A DNA stretch of 64,000 nucleotides from Halolamina sp. CBA1230 (GCF_002025255.2 NZ_CP054587.1:620001-684000), one strand, 5' to 3'. Positions 52,802 to 61,866 are shown, numbered from the stretch's first letter. The notes: generated by a model not told the origin, from the letters alone. Translations and numbers: made by a program.

Positions 52802-53254
52802 GTGTCCAGGGCCCCGTGGCTCCCGGGCTGGTTTGATCGCTGGCTGACCGTCGAACAGCCGGTGACGTACTGGTCGTTCTGGGCGGCGCTCCTGCGGCTG
52901 GTACCGCTGCTCGCGGTTCTCTTCGTCGCCGTCTCCGCCGTCACGAGCAGCGAGTTCGCGCTTCGCTCGTTCGCGCCGCTGCCGTTCGTGTTCGTGACCG
53001 CGACGCTCGGCTACGCCGTGCGGGCGTTCGACGGCGTGGGTGCCCTGGTCTCCGTGCTCTCGGCCGTGGTGTACGGCTTCCTCCTCTGGCTCGATGGGGT
53101 CGGGACGACGCTGCTGCGACAGCCGACGACGATGCTCTCCGTGCTCGCAGTGCTGGCGTTCGTCGCGCTGCTCGCAGGGTTCGGCTCGCCGACACTCCAC
53201 GGCCAGCATAGCGACGACGAGCTCTCGGCGGCCCGCCGGCGACGGAACGAGTGA
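52802..53254 (+). CDS. Membrane protein with four helices, unknown function
   Basis: 150 residues, GTG start at 52802 (VSRAPWLPGWFDRWLTVEQPVTYWSF). Helices at about 27-48, 56-72, 80-97 and 110-130. TATA-like GTTTTAGG lies about 27 bp before the GTG, which favours it over GTG 52781. Basic tail RRRRNE. Convergent with the S9 peptidase gene. Confidence 0.65.
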   Translation: MSRAPWLPGWFDRWLTVEQPVTYWSFWAALLRLVPLLAVLFVAVSAVTSSEFALRSFAPLPFVFVTATLGYAVRAFDGVGALVSVLSAVVYGFLLWLDGVGTTLLRQPTTMLSVLAVLAFVALLAGFGSPTLHGQHSDDELSAARRRRNE

Positions 53255-53278
53255 GTCACACCTGCTCGGGGTGTGGCG

Positions 53279-55432
53279 CTACTCCTCGTCCGCATCGCGG
53301 CCGTGGGGGTCGTCAGCGTTCGGATCGCTCGTTTCGGGGTCGTGCCGGCGGTACCACGCGGTGACCTCCTCCAGCCGGTGGATCGCGCGGTCCGGGTCGC
53401 CGATGTTGTGGTGTTCGTCCTCGTAGACGACCAGCCGACAGTCCGCGCCGGCCTGCTGGGCGGCGACGTACAGCTGTTCGGACTGTGAGGGCGGGCAGCG
53501 CCAGTCCTGCCCGCCGGCGGCCACGAGCAGCGGCGTCTCCACGTTCCCGACGTCGGTGATCGCCGAGGAGGCGTCGATATCCTCGGGGTTCTCCCACGGG
53601 AACCCGTACTCGTTCTCCATCCAGACGTGCGAGTCGTCGGTGCCGTACGCCGAGCGCAGGTCGTAGATGCCGTGTTCGGGCGCCGCGGCGGTGAACAGGT
53701 CGGGGTACTGCGTGACCAGGAACCCCTGGGCGATCCCGCCGTAGGAGAAGCCGTAGCCGAACACCCGATCGGGGTCGGTCCAGCCGCGGTCGACCAGGTT
53801 GTCGATCCCGGCGGCGATGTCGCTGGCCTCGACGGTCCCCCACTGACCGTGGAGCGTCTCGCAGAACTGCCGGCCGAACGAGGAGCCGCCGCGGTAGTTC
53901 GGGCGGAAGACGAGGTAGCCACGCGAGGTGAGCACCGCGTGGGCGAAGCTGAACACGGGCTCGTCGTAGGACACCGGCCCGCCGTGGATCGCACACACCG
54001 TCGGCGCCGGGTCGGACTCGCCGGGCTCGTACTCCGGCGGGTGGTAGAGAACTCCAGAAATCTCCCAGCCGTCGTTTTCGAACGTCACGCGCCGAACCTC
54101 GGGCATCTCGTACTCGGCGGTGAGGTCGGCGTTCACCGCGGCCAGCCGGGTGAGGGAGTCGGGCTCCTCGTCGGCACCGAGATCGTCGACGGGCACCGCG
54201 TAGGGGTCGTGCCCCTCGCTGGGGTGGGAGAGCCCCAGCGCCGCCGTGTCGCCGCCGATCGAGAGGCCGGCGACGGCGCGGTCGTCGCCCTGGGCCTCGA
54301 ACGTGCGCTCCCAGTCGGCCCCAGTCGCATCGCACCGCAGGACCCGGGTCCTCGCCTCGTCGCCGACGAGCGTGTAGAACGTCCCGTCGTCGACCCACTC
54401 GAAACTCGAACCGCGCGCGAGCGTGCGGTCGAGGTCGCCCGTGACCGAGACGTGTTTCTCGCCGTCCCACACGCGCGCTTCGGTCGGGATACACCAGTTC
54501 TCGGCGTCACCCGCCGCGAACGCGATGCGGTCACCACTGGGAGACCACGTCGGGGCGTTGCAGTTCAGGTCGCCGTCGGTGATCCGTTTCGCGTCGCCGC
54601 CGTCGGGCGACACGGTGAACACGTCCGTGGCGAGGGTGCTGTCGGGGTCGTCGCCGCGGTAGGAGACGAACGCGATCTCGCCGGACTCCCCCCAGTCGGG
54701 CTGGAGCCCGCTCAGCCCCTCGAACGCGCCGCGGCCGTAGGCGTCCTCGAGCTTCCGGGCCGAATCGGCGTCCGCGGCGTCGTCGCCCAGCACCGCGTCC
54801 TCGCCGACGACGAACAGGTAGCTGGTGACCGTATCGAGGTAGCCCACGCCGTCGAGTTTGTGCTGGACGCGCTCGGTCTCGACTGGCCCGCCGTCACGCC
54901 GCTCGTCGAGGTACGCCGACTCGGCGTCGGTCGGGTCGCGGGCAGTGACGCCGATCCGTTCGCCGTCGGGCGCCCAGTCGAACTCGCGGACGCCCTCCGC
55001 GAAGTCGGTGATCTGCCGGGCGTCGCCGCCCAGTGCGAGGTCGAACGCCCAGACCTGTGACTTCGGCTCCTCGTCGCCGTTGCCGCCGCCGGGACCGTTC
55101 GACTCCGCATCTTCCTCATCGTCCTCCTCTTCTTCCTCGTTCTCTTCTTCCTCGCGACCGACCCGGAGGTCGCTGTCCTCGTCGCGGGCCGCGAGGAACG
55201 CCAGTCGGCCGCCGTCGGGCGACCACGTCGGAGAACTGGCGCCGGAGACACGGGTCAGACGGTGGGGATCACGGCTGCCGTCGGTGGGGACGACGAACAG
55301 CGACGACACCGACTCGTCGGCGTCGGGGTCGCTCTCGGCAGTGGTGAACGCGGCTCGGGTACCGTCGGGGGAGACGGCGATCTCGCCGACCTGCGTGAGG
55401 TCGTAGTACGCCTCGAGTGGGAGTTCGCTCAT
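53279..55432 (-). CDS. S9 family (prolyl oligopeptidase-type) peptidase
   Basis: 717 residues: N-terminal seven-bladed propeller (repeats such as SPDGTRAAF, SPDGGRLAFLA, SPSGDRIAF) and C-terminal alpha/beta-hydrolase with nucleophile GFSYGG, Asp in the following strand and His in EDEHHNIG. Cleaves short peptides or acyl-peptides in the cytosol. Residues about 85-115 form an insertion of nearly pure Glu/Asp (EEEENEEEEEDDEED), an extreme halophile adaptation. No signal peptide. Confidence 0.92.
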   Translation of the reverse strand: MSELPLEAYYDLTQVGEIAVSPDGTRAAFTTAESDPDADESVSSLFVVPTDGSRDPHRLTRVSGASSPTWSPDGGRLAFLAARDEDSDLRVGREEEENEEEEEDDEEDAESNGPGGGNGDEEPKSQVWAFDLALGGDARQITDFAEGVREFDWAPDGERIGVTARDPTDAESAYLDERRDGGPVETERVQHKLDGVGYLDTVTSYLFVVGEDAVLGDDAADADSARKLEDAYGRGAFEGLSGLQPDWGESGEIAFVSYRGDDPDSTLATDVFTVSPDGGDAKRITDGDLNCNAPTWSPSGDRIAFAAGDAENWCIPTEARVWDGEKHVSVTGDLDRTLARGSSFEWVDDGTFYTLVGDEARTRVLRCDATGADWERTFEAQGDDRAVAGLSIGGDTAALGLSHPSEGHDPYAVPVDDLGADEEPDSLTRLAAVNADLTAEYEMPEVRRVTFENDGWEISGVLYHPPEYEPGESDPAPTVCAIHGGPVSYDEPVFSFAHAVLTSRGYLVFRPNYRGGSSFGRQFCETLHGQWGTVEASDIAAGIDNLVDRGWTDPDRVFGYGFSYGGIAQGFLVTQYPDLFTAAAPEHGIYDLRSAYGTDDSHVWMENEYGFPWENPEDIDASSAITDVGNVETPLLVAAGGQDWRCPPSQSEQLYVAAQQAGADCRLVVYEDEHHNIGDPDRAIHRLEEVTAWYRRHDPETSDPNADDPHGRDADEE

Positions 55433-55489
55433 AGCGCGCGACGATTCCCGGCAGCGCGAAAAGCGTTCGGCAAGCGGAAGCGCCGGCGC

Positions 55490-56440
55490 CTACTCTTCGC
55501 TATCGTTCGGTGGCTCGTCGCCGCCTTCCGCGCCCTCACCGGCCAGTGGCTCCCCACCACCGCCGCGTATCGAGCCACGACCGACGACGTAGCGCTTGAA
55601 CACCAGTCCGAGCCCGAACAGCGGGACGCCGAACGCGATCAGGTACGGCAGCGCGTACGCGATCCCGACCACCGCGGCCCGGAGCGCGACGAGCGCGCCG
55701 TCGACCGACTCCAGGAACGCGGCGATCACGCCGGTGTCGTACCAGTTCTCGGTGTCGACCGGGTCGTCGGGACGCTCCTCCCGGAGTTCGACGGTCACCG
55801 TCGCGTAGGCGACGCGGTTCTCCAGCGTCTCAAGGCGTGCCTCGGTCGACTCGATCTCGCCCTGCACGTCGGAGAGTTCGCGCTGGACCGCCAGCACGTC
55901 CTCGGTGTCGTTGGCCTGTTCGTACAGTTCGCGCAGGCGATCACGCTCCGCGCGGAGGTTCGCCAGCCGCGCCTCGAGGTCGGCGTGCTGGCCCGTCACG
56001 TCCTGGACGTTCTCCTCCTCGCGGAGCACCGTCCCCTCCTCGCGGACGTCTTCGAGGAACGCCGAGTAGTTCTCCGCGGGGACCCGGTAGGTGAACCGCC
56101 CGTCGCGGTAGGTCGCGTCGTCCCACTCGCTGGTCGATACCTGTGAGTTCCCGACGTAGCCGCCGTGGGCCTCGACTGCGGCCGAGAGGTTCGACCGGCT
56201 CGGGGCGAACTCGTCGACGCGGACCGCCAGTTCGGCGGTGTAGATCCGCATCCGGTCACTCGCGCCCGATCCGCCGTCGTCGGCCTCCGCGGGCGTCCCG
56301 GTCGCCTGTTCGTACTCGGCTCCGTCGCCGCCCAGTGCCGCCTGTGTCGCGCCGTTCCCGGCGTTCCCACCGCCCGTACAGCCGGCGAGTACGAGCAGGA
56401 GGGCGACGCCGACGGCGACGAGCGGTCGGTTACCTCGCAT
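55490..56440 (-). CDS. DUF4349 lipoprotein with coiled coil
   Basis: 316 residues: signal and lipobox VLLLVLAGCTGG, low-complexity linker, DUF4349 domain starting MRIYTAELAVRVDEFAPSRSNLSAAVEAHGGYVGNSQVS, and an antiparallel coiled coil (LEARLANLRAERDRLRELYEQA to IESTEARLETLENRVAYATVTVELRE). One C-terminal helix (about 255-285) gives a second membrane anchor. Outer-face protein of unknown role; divergent from the 56607 gene. Confidence 0.88.
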   Translation of the reverse strand: MRGNRPLVAVGVALLLVLAGCTGGGNAGNGATQAALGGDGAEYEQATGTPAEADDGGSGASDRMRIYTAELAVRVDEFAPSRSNLSAAVEAHGGYVGNSQVSTSEWDDATYRDGRFTYRVPAENYSAFLEDVREEGTVLREEENVQDVTGQHADLEARLANLRAERDRLRELYEQANDTEDVLAVQRELSDVQGEIESTEARLETLENRVAYATVTVELREERPDDPVDTENWYDTGVIAAFLESVDGALVALRAAVVGIAYALPYLIAFGVPLFGLGLVFKRYVVGRGSIRGGGGEPLAGEGAEGGDEPPNDSEE

Positions 56441-56606
56441 ATCTACCGCTGTGCACGGCGTTCGCTAAAGTATTGGCTAATCACAAAGAGCCGTTTGACC
56501 CATGTCAATCGGTGGGTTCGTGGCTGGATCCCGGTATCGGCCCCGGCGCGACAGGCCGGCGAAAGGCCCAGTTCCATTACCCCTCCGGTCGAACAGCTGT
56601 CCACCG

Positions 56607-57038
56607 ATGGTCCCAGACCCCGTTCTCTCAGCCGGGTTCCTCGTCTGCGGTGCGTTCACCGTCGTTCTGGGGATCGTTCACTTCGCCATGCCGTGGTTGC
56701 TGGACTTCGACGGCGCGATACCGACCGATGGGGAGCTGTTACGTCCGCTCGATCTGTTCGTCGTCACGTACCAGACGAAGCGGTCGGATATCCGTGGTAT
56801 CGCGCAGATCATGAACCACGCCGTCAGCTACACCCTCGTCTCGATCGGGATCGTCGATCTACTCGCGTCGCGCTGGCTCTCGGCGTGGTTCGCGCCGTTC
56901 CTGCTCGCGTGGATCGCCGGGTGGTGGTTCCTCCGCGCGGCGACACAGCGCCACATGGGGTCGCGGCCGGGCGATCGGCTGGTCGCGGCGGGGTTCACGC
57001 TCGTCGGCCTGTTCCACCTCGCTGTCGCCGTGAGTTAG
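56607..57038 (+). CDS. Membrane protein with four helices
   Basis: 143 residues (MVPDPVLSAGFLVCGAFTVVLGIVHFAMPWLLDFDG...). Helices at about 7-28, 67-84, 92-110 and 120-140; the loop between the first two carries TYQTKRSDIRGI. Start MVPDPVL is preferred over an Arg-rich upstream extension. Resembles small DoxX-like proteins in layout only. Function unknown. Confidence 0.65.
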   Translation: MVPDPVLSAGFLVCGAFTVVLGIVHFAMPWLLDFDGAIPTDGELLRPLDLFVVTYQTKRSDIRGIAQIMNHAVSYTLVSIGIVDLLASRWLSAWFAPFLLAWIAGWWFLRAATQRHMGSRPGDRLVAAGFTLVGLFHLAVAVS

Positions 57039-57122
57039 TGAAACCGCTCGCCGGCGTTCCCGTCGGGGATCGGATACTGATCTCCGCCGGAACCAGTCGT
57101 CGCGGTTGTCGGCGACTGCCTC

Positions 57123-57836
57123 TCAGCGGTCGTCCTGCGTCCCCTCCCGCAGGCGTCTGCTCCGGGACGCGACGACGTCCAGCCCCGGGCTGTAGTAGTA
57201 CACCGGCTCGGCGTCCGGGCGGGCGAAACCGTCGGCCCGCAACAGCGTGTCGGTGGTCACGGTCGCATCAGCCGGGTACAGCGTCCACGGGTCGTGATCG
57301 ACGTCAGTGTAGCGGACGGAGCCGTCGGGCGCTTCGGTGTAGAAGCGATAGCGCTCGACGAGGAACGCCGCCAGGGGGTCAGTCGACGCGTCGAACGGTT
57401 CGCCGGTCGGCCAGTAGGTGGCCTCGTAGCGGCCGGGGCGGGCACCGGGATGGCGGCGCCGGCTCTCGAACTGAACGCGGCCGTCGCGCATCTCGATCGA
57501 GATCCGGGCGTAGTAGTACGGCAGGTGGTGGAACAGACGGGCGCCGGTGACGCTGGCGAGCCCCTGGGCGTCCAAACTGAAGAAGTAGACGCTCGGAACG
57601 CCGTCACGAGTGACGTACGTCCGGACGTTGATCTCCGGGAGCCCCACGCCGAGCGGTCGTGGGACCCCTTTCGGCCGGACGGCGACGTTCGTGAACGGGA
57701 TCACCGAGAGCCACGCGCTCCCGTCGTGACAGTCCGGACTGAGCGACTCGGGGAGATGGGCGTCCATCAGCTCCGGATCGACCGGCCAGCTCTCGAACAG
57801 CAGGTGACGCCAGCCCATCTCCAGCGGAACGACCAT
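57123..57836 (-). CDS. DUF2071 (YqjF-like) protein
   Basis: 237 residues: MGWRHLLFESWPVDPELMDAHLPESL, SVIPFTNVAVRPKGVPRPLGVGLPEINVRTYV and a C-terminal HDPWTLYPADATV follow DUF2071, a family with an acetoacetate-decarboxylase-like fold. The catalytic role is unknown. Cytosolic, no signal. Confidence 0.9.
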   Translation of the reverse strand: MVVPLEMGWRHLLFESWPVDPELMDAHLPESLSPDCHDGSAWLSVIPFTNVAVRPKGVPRPLGVGLPEINVRTYVTRDGVPSVYFFSLDAQGLASVTGARLFHHLPYYYARISIEMRDGRVQFESRRRHPGARPGRYEATYWPTGEPFDASTDPLAAFLVERYRFYTEAPDGSVRYTDVDHDPWTLYPADATVTTDTLLRADGFARPDAEPVYYYSPGLDVVASRSRRLREGTQDDR

Positions 57837-57972
57837 GCGGTGGCGTTTGGCTCACCGACAAAAGGTCCCTCCGGTACGCTCGGCAAGCCCACCGGAAGTC
57901 ACTCGTCGGGCGAGCGGGAGCGCTCGCGCCGGGCGTGGCCGGGACCGCCGACGCATCCGGAGAGTCGACCGA

Positions 57973-58335
57973 TCAGCGGAACGTCTGGAACTCCGCGGTC
58001 CGGCCGTCGGGGTCGCTCGCGAAGAACTGGTAGATGTCGTACTGCTCGTTCTCGTGGGGCTCCTCGTCGGCGGCGTCGCCAACGCGCTCGTGCATCGCGT
58101 CGACGGCCGCGGCGTCGTCGTACACGAACGTCAGGATCCCCTCCGTCTCGGTCTCCTCGCCGTCACAGAAGCCGAAGCGGAACCCATCGAACGCGAGGAT
58201 CGTACAGCCCGGCTGTTCGAGCCACGTCTCGGCGCCGACGGTGTCGCGGTACCAATCGACGACCGTCTCGCGGTTCTCGGTCCGGAAGAAGACGATGCCG
58301 CCGGTCCCGTCGGGTCGGTCGTCGGCGTCGACCAT
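57973..58335 (-). CDS. VOC (glyoxalase/bleomycin-resistance) superfamily protein
   Basis: 120 residues, one betaalphabetabetabeta pair: GGIVFFRTENRETVVDWYRDTVGAETWLEQPGC... FASDPDGRTAEFQTF, the closing DPDGRxxEF being the VOC signature with the metal-binding Glu. Likely homodimer. Activity unknown. ATG 58335 used. Confidence 0.85.
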   Translation of the reverse strand: MVDADDRPDGTGGIVFFRTENRETVVDWYRDTVGAETWLEQPGCTILAFDGFRFGFCDGEETETEGILTFVYDDAAAVDAMHERVGDAADEEPHENEQYDIYQFFASDPDGRTAEFQTFR

Positions 58336-58394
58336 ACCTCGGCTGCTCGCCGGCAAGGGATAAACCCGTGCGGAGTCGCCCGACCTATTCCGCC

Positions 58395-58500
58395 CGTCCC
58401 TCGGCGACGACGGTCAGTCGGCGCGCGGGTTTCGGCGTCGGCGACGACGGTCAGTCGGCGCGGGGATTACGGCGTGGCGACGACAGTCAGTCGCCACGCG
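58395..58500. repeat. Tandem duplication of the ABC-2 permease gene tail
   Basis: Units of about 40 bp at 58397, 58437 and 58473 share GGCGACGACGGTCAGTCGGC (with changes in the third). The third unit carries the real stop codon of the permease gene (58487-58489). The other two repeat the stop-containing tail downstream. Confidence 0.7.
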
Positions 58501-59278
58501 GCACCGCGTACGCGCCGGCGAGGAAGAACACCGTCGCCAGCACGGTGAGAACGCCCAGGTTCGCCAGCGCGAGCGTCGTCGGATCCGTCGCGCCGACGAC
58601 GGGGATCGAGACGCGCTCGTACGTCAGGTAGCGCACGCCGCGGGCGAAGTACGTCAGCGGCGAGAGGTTCGTGATCGGCCGGAACCACGCCGGTAGCAGG
58701 TCCGGGGTGACGAACGTCTCCGAGAGGAAGAGGAGTGGGAGCGCAACGGAGTTGCTGGCGGCGACGACGCCGTCCTGGGAGTCCGCGAGTCGCCCGAGGA
58801 CCGCCCCCAGGCCACAGAACAGCGCCACGCCCAGCGCGACGAACGGGATCAGCAGCAGCAGGTGCGGGCCGACGGCGATATCGGCGCCGACCAGCGCGAC
58901 CACGAGCCCGAAGATCAGCAGCGACGCCGCGCCGATCACGAGCACGTTCACCAGCGTGTGCGCGAGCAGCCACTCCCAGCGTCGTAGTGGCGTGGTCGCG
59001 AGCTTCTCGAAGCGGCTCCCCTCGCGGTGGCGCGCGAACTCGCTGCCGACCCGCGAGAGCGGCGTGAACAGCACGACGACCGCGAGGTAGCCGGGCAGGT
59101 AGTACCCCGGCGGCTCCGCGAACAGTCCGCCGCCGGTGGGCTGAGTGCCCACGAGCACGCCGAAGATGAGCACGATGATCACCGGGAAGAAGAACGTGAA
59201 GAACACTGCCGTCCGCCGGCGCAGGAACGCCTTCGCCCCCGCACGGACCTCGCTCCCGATACGGCCACGGCGGCTCAT
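58487..59278 (-). CDS. ABC-2 type exporter permease
   Basis: 263 residues, six helices, N-terminal RIGSEVRAGAKAFLRRRTAVFFTFFFPVIIVLIFGVLVG and the C-terminal LSPLTYFARGVRYLTYE motif of daunorubicin-type ABC-2 permeases. Overlaps the ATPase gene by 4 bp (ATGA). Exports an unknown compound or lipid. Confidence 0.9.
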   Translation of the reverse strand: MSRRGRIGSEVRAGAKAFLRRRTAVFFTFFFPVIIVLIFGVLVGTQPTGGGLFAEPPGYYLPGYLAVVVLFTPLSRVGSEFARHREGSRFEKLATTPLRRWEWLLAHTLVNVLVIGAASLLIFGLVVALVGADIAVGPHLLLLIPFVALGVALFCGLGAVLGRLADSQDGVVAASNSVALPLLFLSETFVTPDLLPAWFRPITNLSPLTYFARGVRYLTYERVSIPVVGATDPTTLALANLGVLTVLATVFFLAGAYAVPRGD

Positions 59279-60189
59279 CGCTCCACCTCCGTCGCGTCGG
59301 CGCCGCGGAACCGACGGCCCGTGAGTTCCAGGTACACGTCCTCCAAAGTGGGCTGGGTCCAGGTGAACGACTCGTAGTCGATCCCCGCGGCCGCGAGCGC
59401 GTCGACGGCAGCGTCGATGTCGGCGGCGTCGACGTCGTGGAGGGTGAGCCGGCCGGCCGAGGCCTCGACCCGGAACCCGCTGTCAGCGAGCAGAGCGGCG
59501 CTGGCCTCGGTCCGGACGACCAGCCGCGACTCGCCGCCGTGCTCCGCGACCAGCGCGGCGGGTGTCCCCTCGGCCACCACGTCGCCGTCGGCCAGCATCG
59601 CCACCTCGTCGGCGAGCCGTTCGACCTCGTCCATCGAGTGGCTGGTGAGCACGACCGTCGTTCCCGCGGCTGCGAGCTCCTCGATCAGCGTCCAGAGGTC
59701 CCGACGACCGGCGGGGTCGATCCCCGTGGTCGGCTCGTCGAGGAACAGCACGTCCGGGTCGTTGACGAGCGTGATGCCCACGCAGGCGCGGCGCTGCTGG
59801 CCGCCGGAGAGCTCCTCGTACCACGTCTCCGCGGAGCTCTCGAGGCCGACCTCCGCGATCACCGAGTCGACGTCGCGGGCCTCGTCGTAGAGGTCGGCGT
59901 AGTAGCCCAGCAGCTCCCGGACGGTCAGGCGCTCGGGCGGCGAGAACGACTGCGGGAGCAGGCCGATCCGTGATCGGTCGACGGCTTCCGGCGAGCCGCC
60001 GAGCAGCGTGACGTCGCCGTCGTACCCGGTCGTCCCGGTGAGACAGCGCACGAGCGAGGTCTTCCCCGCGCCGTTGGGGCCGATGAGCCCGAACACCGTC
60101 CCGGTGGGCACCGACAGCGAGACGCCGTCGACGGCGACGAGGTCGCCGTACCGCTTGGTAACGTCGTCAGCGACGACTGCCGCGTCCAT
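59275..60189 (-). CDS. ABC-2 type exporter, ATP-binding protein
   Basis: 304 residues: Walker A GPNGAGKTS, signature ELSGGQQRRACVG, Walker B VLFLDEPTTGID, His switch LTSHSMDE, and a C-terminal regulatory domain (about 215-295) as in drug-export ATPases. Its TEVER end encodes a Shine-Dalgarno-like GGAGGTGGA for the permease gene. Confidence 0.93.
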   Translation of the reverse strand: MDAAVVADDVTKRYGDLVAVDGVSLSVPTGTVFGLIGPNGAGKTSLVRCLTGTTGYDGDVTLLGGSPEAVDRSRIGLLPQSFSPPERLTVRELLGYYADLYDEARDVDSVIAEVGLESSAETWYEELSGGQQRRACVGITLVNDPDVLFLDEPTTGIDPAGRRDLWTLIEELAAAGTTVVLTSHSMDEVERLADEVAMLADGDVVAEGTPAALVAEHGGESRLVVRTEASAALLADSGFRVEASAGRLTLHDVDAADIDAAVDALAAAGIDYESFTWTQPTLEDVYLELTGRRFRGADATEVER

Positions 60190-60237
60190 GGTCGAACTGG
60201 ACGGCGGCAGCGGGTAAAGCGTTCGTTCCGTCCCCGT

Positions 60238-60483
60238 TCAGTCGACGAGTGCGAGCACCGCGTACCCGAGGATCAGGGCGCCCACACAGAAGGCGACCGT
60301 GAGGAGGCTGTCGAACGGGAGTCCGAAACCGTGGTGTGCCAGCACGGTTTGGACGGCGATACTCGCCACGCCGCCGCCGAGGACGAAGACGGGGGTCAGC
60401 AGTTTGGCCCGACGGGGGTGGTTCCAGTCCTCCCAGTTCGAACTCAGCAGTCGGTCCCGTAGCTTCCGTACTAGGCCGGTCAT
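60238..60483 (-). CDS. Small two-helix membrane protein
   Basis: 81 residues: basic N-terminus (TGLVRKLRDRLLSSNWEDWNHPRRAKLL), helices at about 29-50 and 58-79. 36 bp after the next small gene on the same strand, likely one transcript. Unknown function. Confidence 0.65.
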   Translation of the reverse strand: MTGLVRKLRDRLLSSNWEDWNHPRRAKLLTPVFVLGGGVASIAVQTVLAHHGFGLPFDSLLTVAFCVGALILGYAVLALVD

Positions 60484-60519
60484 GGTTCGATCACGTGGGA
60501 GGGTAGGGTAACGGCTCTC

Positions 60520-60807
60520 TCAGGGGGCAGGGATCCGGTCGGCCGCCGTCTCCAGCGTCTCGCGCAGCCACGACTCCCCGAGGACCAGCGTCTCGTTCCG
60601 CCAGCGCTGCAGCAGGATAGCTGCCGAGAGGCCGCCACGACCCCACGCGTAGGCGCCGACGACGACGGCCGCCGAAACGTTGCCGAACCCGATCGCCGAG
60701 AGTAGCTCTACCCCGCCGACCCATGCCGGCACGAGCGTGAAGACCGAGGCGACGAGCAGTAGTTCGCCGGTCGCACCCACCTGTAAGCGTCCCGCTCCAG
60801 CATTCAC
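60520..60807 (-). CDS. Small two-helix membrane protein
   Basis: 95 residues from GTG 60807 (VNAGAGRLQVGATGELLLVASVFTLVP). Helices at about 16-32 and 38-55, then an amphipathic QRWRNETLVLGESWLRETLETAA. The AT-rich AAATATTTAT at 60831-60840 fits a TATA box about 27 bp before this GTG. This favours it over TTG at 60831, which would lie inside the box. Confidence 0.6.
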   Translation of the reverse strand: MNAGAGRLQVGATGELLLVASVFTLVPAWVGGVELLSAIGFGNVSAAVVVGAYAWGRGGLSAAILLQRWRNETLVLGESWLRETLETAADRIPAP

Positions 60808-60830
60808 CGGGCCTGAGGGATCATTACCCA

Positions 60831-60840
60831 ATAAATATTT
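60831..60840 (-). promoter_or_regulatory. TATA box of the 60807 gene
   Basis: AAATATTTAT (minus strand), 24-33 bp upstream of GTG 60807; the only AT-rich stretch in the intergenic region. Confidence 0.55.
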
Positions 60841-60939
60841 GTTGTGACTATCACGCGTGACAACGTCGGTACAATCGTGCCGGGAGTGAATCTGCCACCG
60901 AGGAAAGAGTTACGAGTCGAGCGACCGAAAGTGGGAGCC

Positions 60940-61527
60940 GTGACCGACGTAATCGTTATCGGCGGTGGTCCCGCCGGCCTGAGCGCCGCACTGTTCGCCG
61001 AGAAGAACGGCCTCGAAACCACGGTGTTCGACACCGACGAGACGTGGCTACACAAGGCCCACCTGTTCAACTACCCCGGGATCGGCTCGCAGGACGGTAC
61101 GGTGTTCCTCGAGACCCTGCGCCGACAGGTCGACACGTTCGGCGTCGAGCGCAAGCAGGGCGAGGAGGTGACCGACGTGGACGAGAGCGGCGACGGGTTC
61201 GCCGTCACCACCGAGGACGGCGAGTACGAGGCGCCCTACGTCGTGCTCGCGACCGGCGCGAACCGCGACCTCGCGGAGTCGCTGGGCTGTGAGCGCACCG
61301 ACGAGGGCGTCGTCGACGCCGACGTGACGATGGAGACCAGCGTCGAGGACGCCTACGCGACGGGTGCGATGATCCGCGCCGAGGAGTGGCAGGCGGTCAT
61401 CTCCGCGGGCGACGGCGCCGCCGCCGCGCTCAACATCCTCTCGAAGGAGAAAGGCGACCACTACCACGACTTCGACGTGCCCGCCGACGCAGACGAGGCG
61501 TTCGGCGAGATGGTCGACGAGGCGTAG
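60940..61527 (+). CDS. FAD-only thioredoxin-reductase-like flavoprotein, copy 2
   Basis: 195 residues from GTG 60940 (VTDVIVIGGGPAGLSAALFAEKNG). FAD motif at the N-terminus, HLFNYPGIGSQDG, and the C-terminal FAD motif TSVEDAYATGAMIRAEEWQAVISAGDGAAAALNIL. The NADPH domain and CxxC are absent, so only the split FAD domain remains (thioredoxin reductase is about 320 residues). Upstream in-frame codons to 60844 are read as leader. Related to the gene at 51290. Confidence 0.8.
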   Translation: MTDVIVIGGGPAGLSAALFAEKNGLETTVFDTDETWLHKAHLFNYPGIGSQDGTVFLETLRRQVDTFGVERKQGEEVTDVDESGDGFAVTTEDGEYEAPYVVLATGANRDLAESLGCERTDEGVVDADVTMETSVEDAYATGAMIRAEEWQAVISAGDGAAAALNILSKEKGDHYHDFDVPADADEAFGEMVDEA

Positions 61528-61544
61528 CGCCGACGCAGTCGTCC

Positions 61545-61670
61545 CCCGTCGCCAGCGGGATCGCGACACGGAACGCCGCCCCCTCGCCCGCGTCCGGTCG
61601 CTGTGGAGTACGGCGTTCGAGACGGGGTTCCGGAACACCGTCGAGAGCAGTGCGTTCGCCGCGACGGTCG
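61545..61670 (-). pseudogene. Histidine kinase remnant
   Basis: Read on the minus strand, 61653-61594 encodes ALLSTVFRNPVSNAVLHSDR, which matches the N-box of sensor kinases. In the next frame, 61594-61550 encodes DAGEGAAFRVAIPLA, the typical end of a HATPase domain. The D/G boxes that should separate them are missing, so an internal deletion with frameshift is inferred. Not expressed as a kinase. Confidence 0.55.
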
Positions 61671-61758
61671 ATGCCCTGTCGGGGGATCGAGTCCGACGGT
61701 CGCGTCGGGGGTGAGCTCCCGAGGCATACTTTTCCCGAACGAGCCCCACACGCCAGAT

Positions 61759-61866
61759 ATGGGTGACGACGCGTGCTACCGGGACTACTGCCCGGCGTGT
61801 GATCTGCAGGTGACGGTCGTCGACGAGGAGTGTCCGGAATGCGGGACGGCGCTCCCCGAGGAGTGA
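61759..61866 (+). CDS. Small CPxCG-type zinc finger protein
   Basis: 35 residues: MGDDACYRDYCPACDLQVTVVDEECPECGTALPEE, with CPAC and CPECG as a two-knuckle zinc site. Micro-proteins of this class are abundant in haloarchaea and several are known to be regulatory. Starts at ATG 61759. Confidence 0.7.
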   Translation: MGDDACYRDYCPACDLQVTVVDEECPECGTALPEE

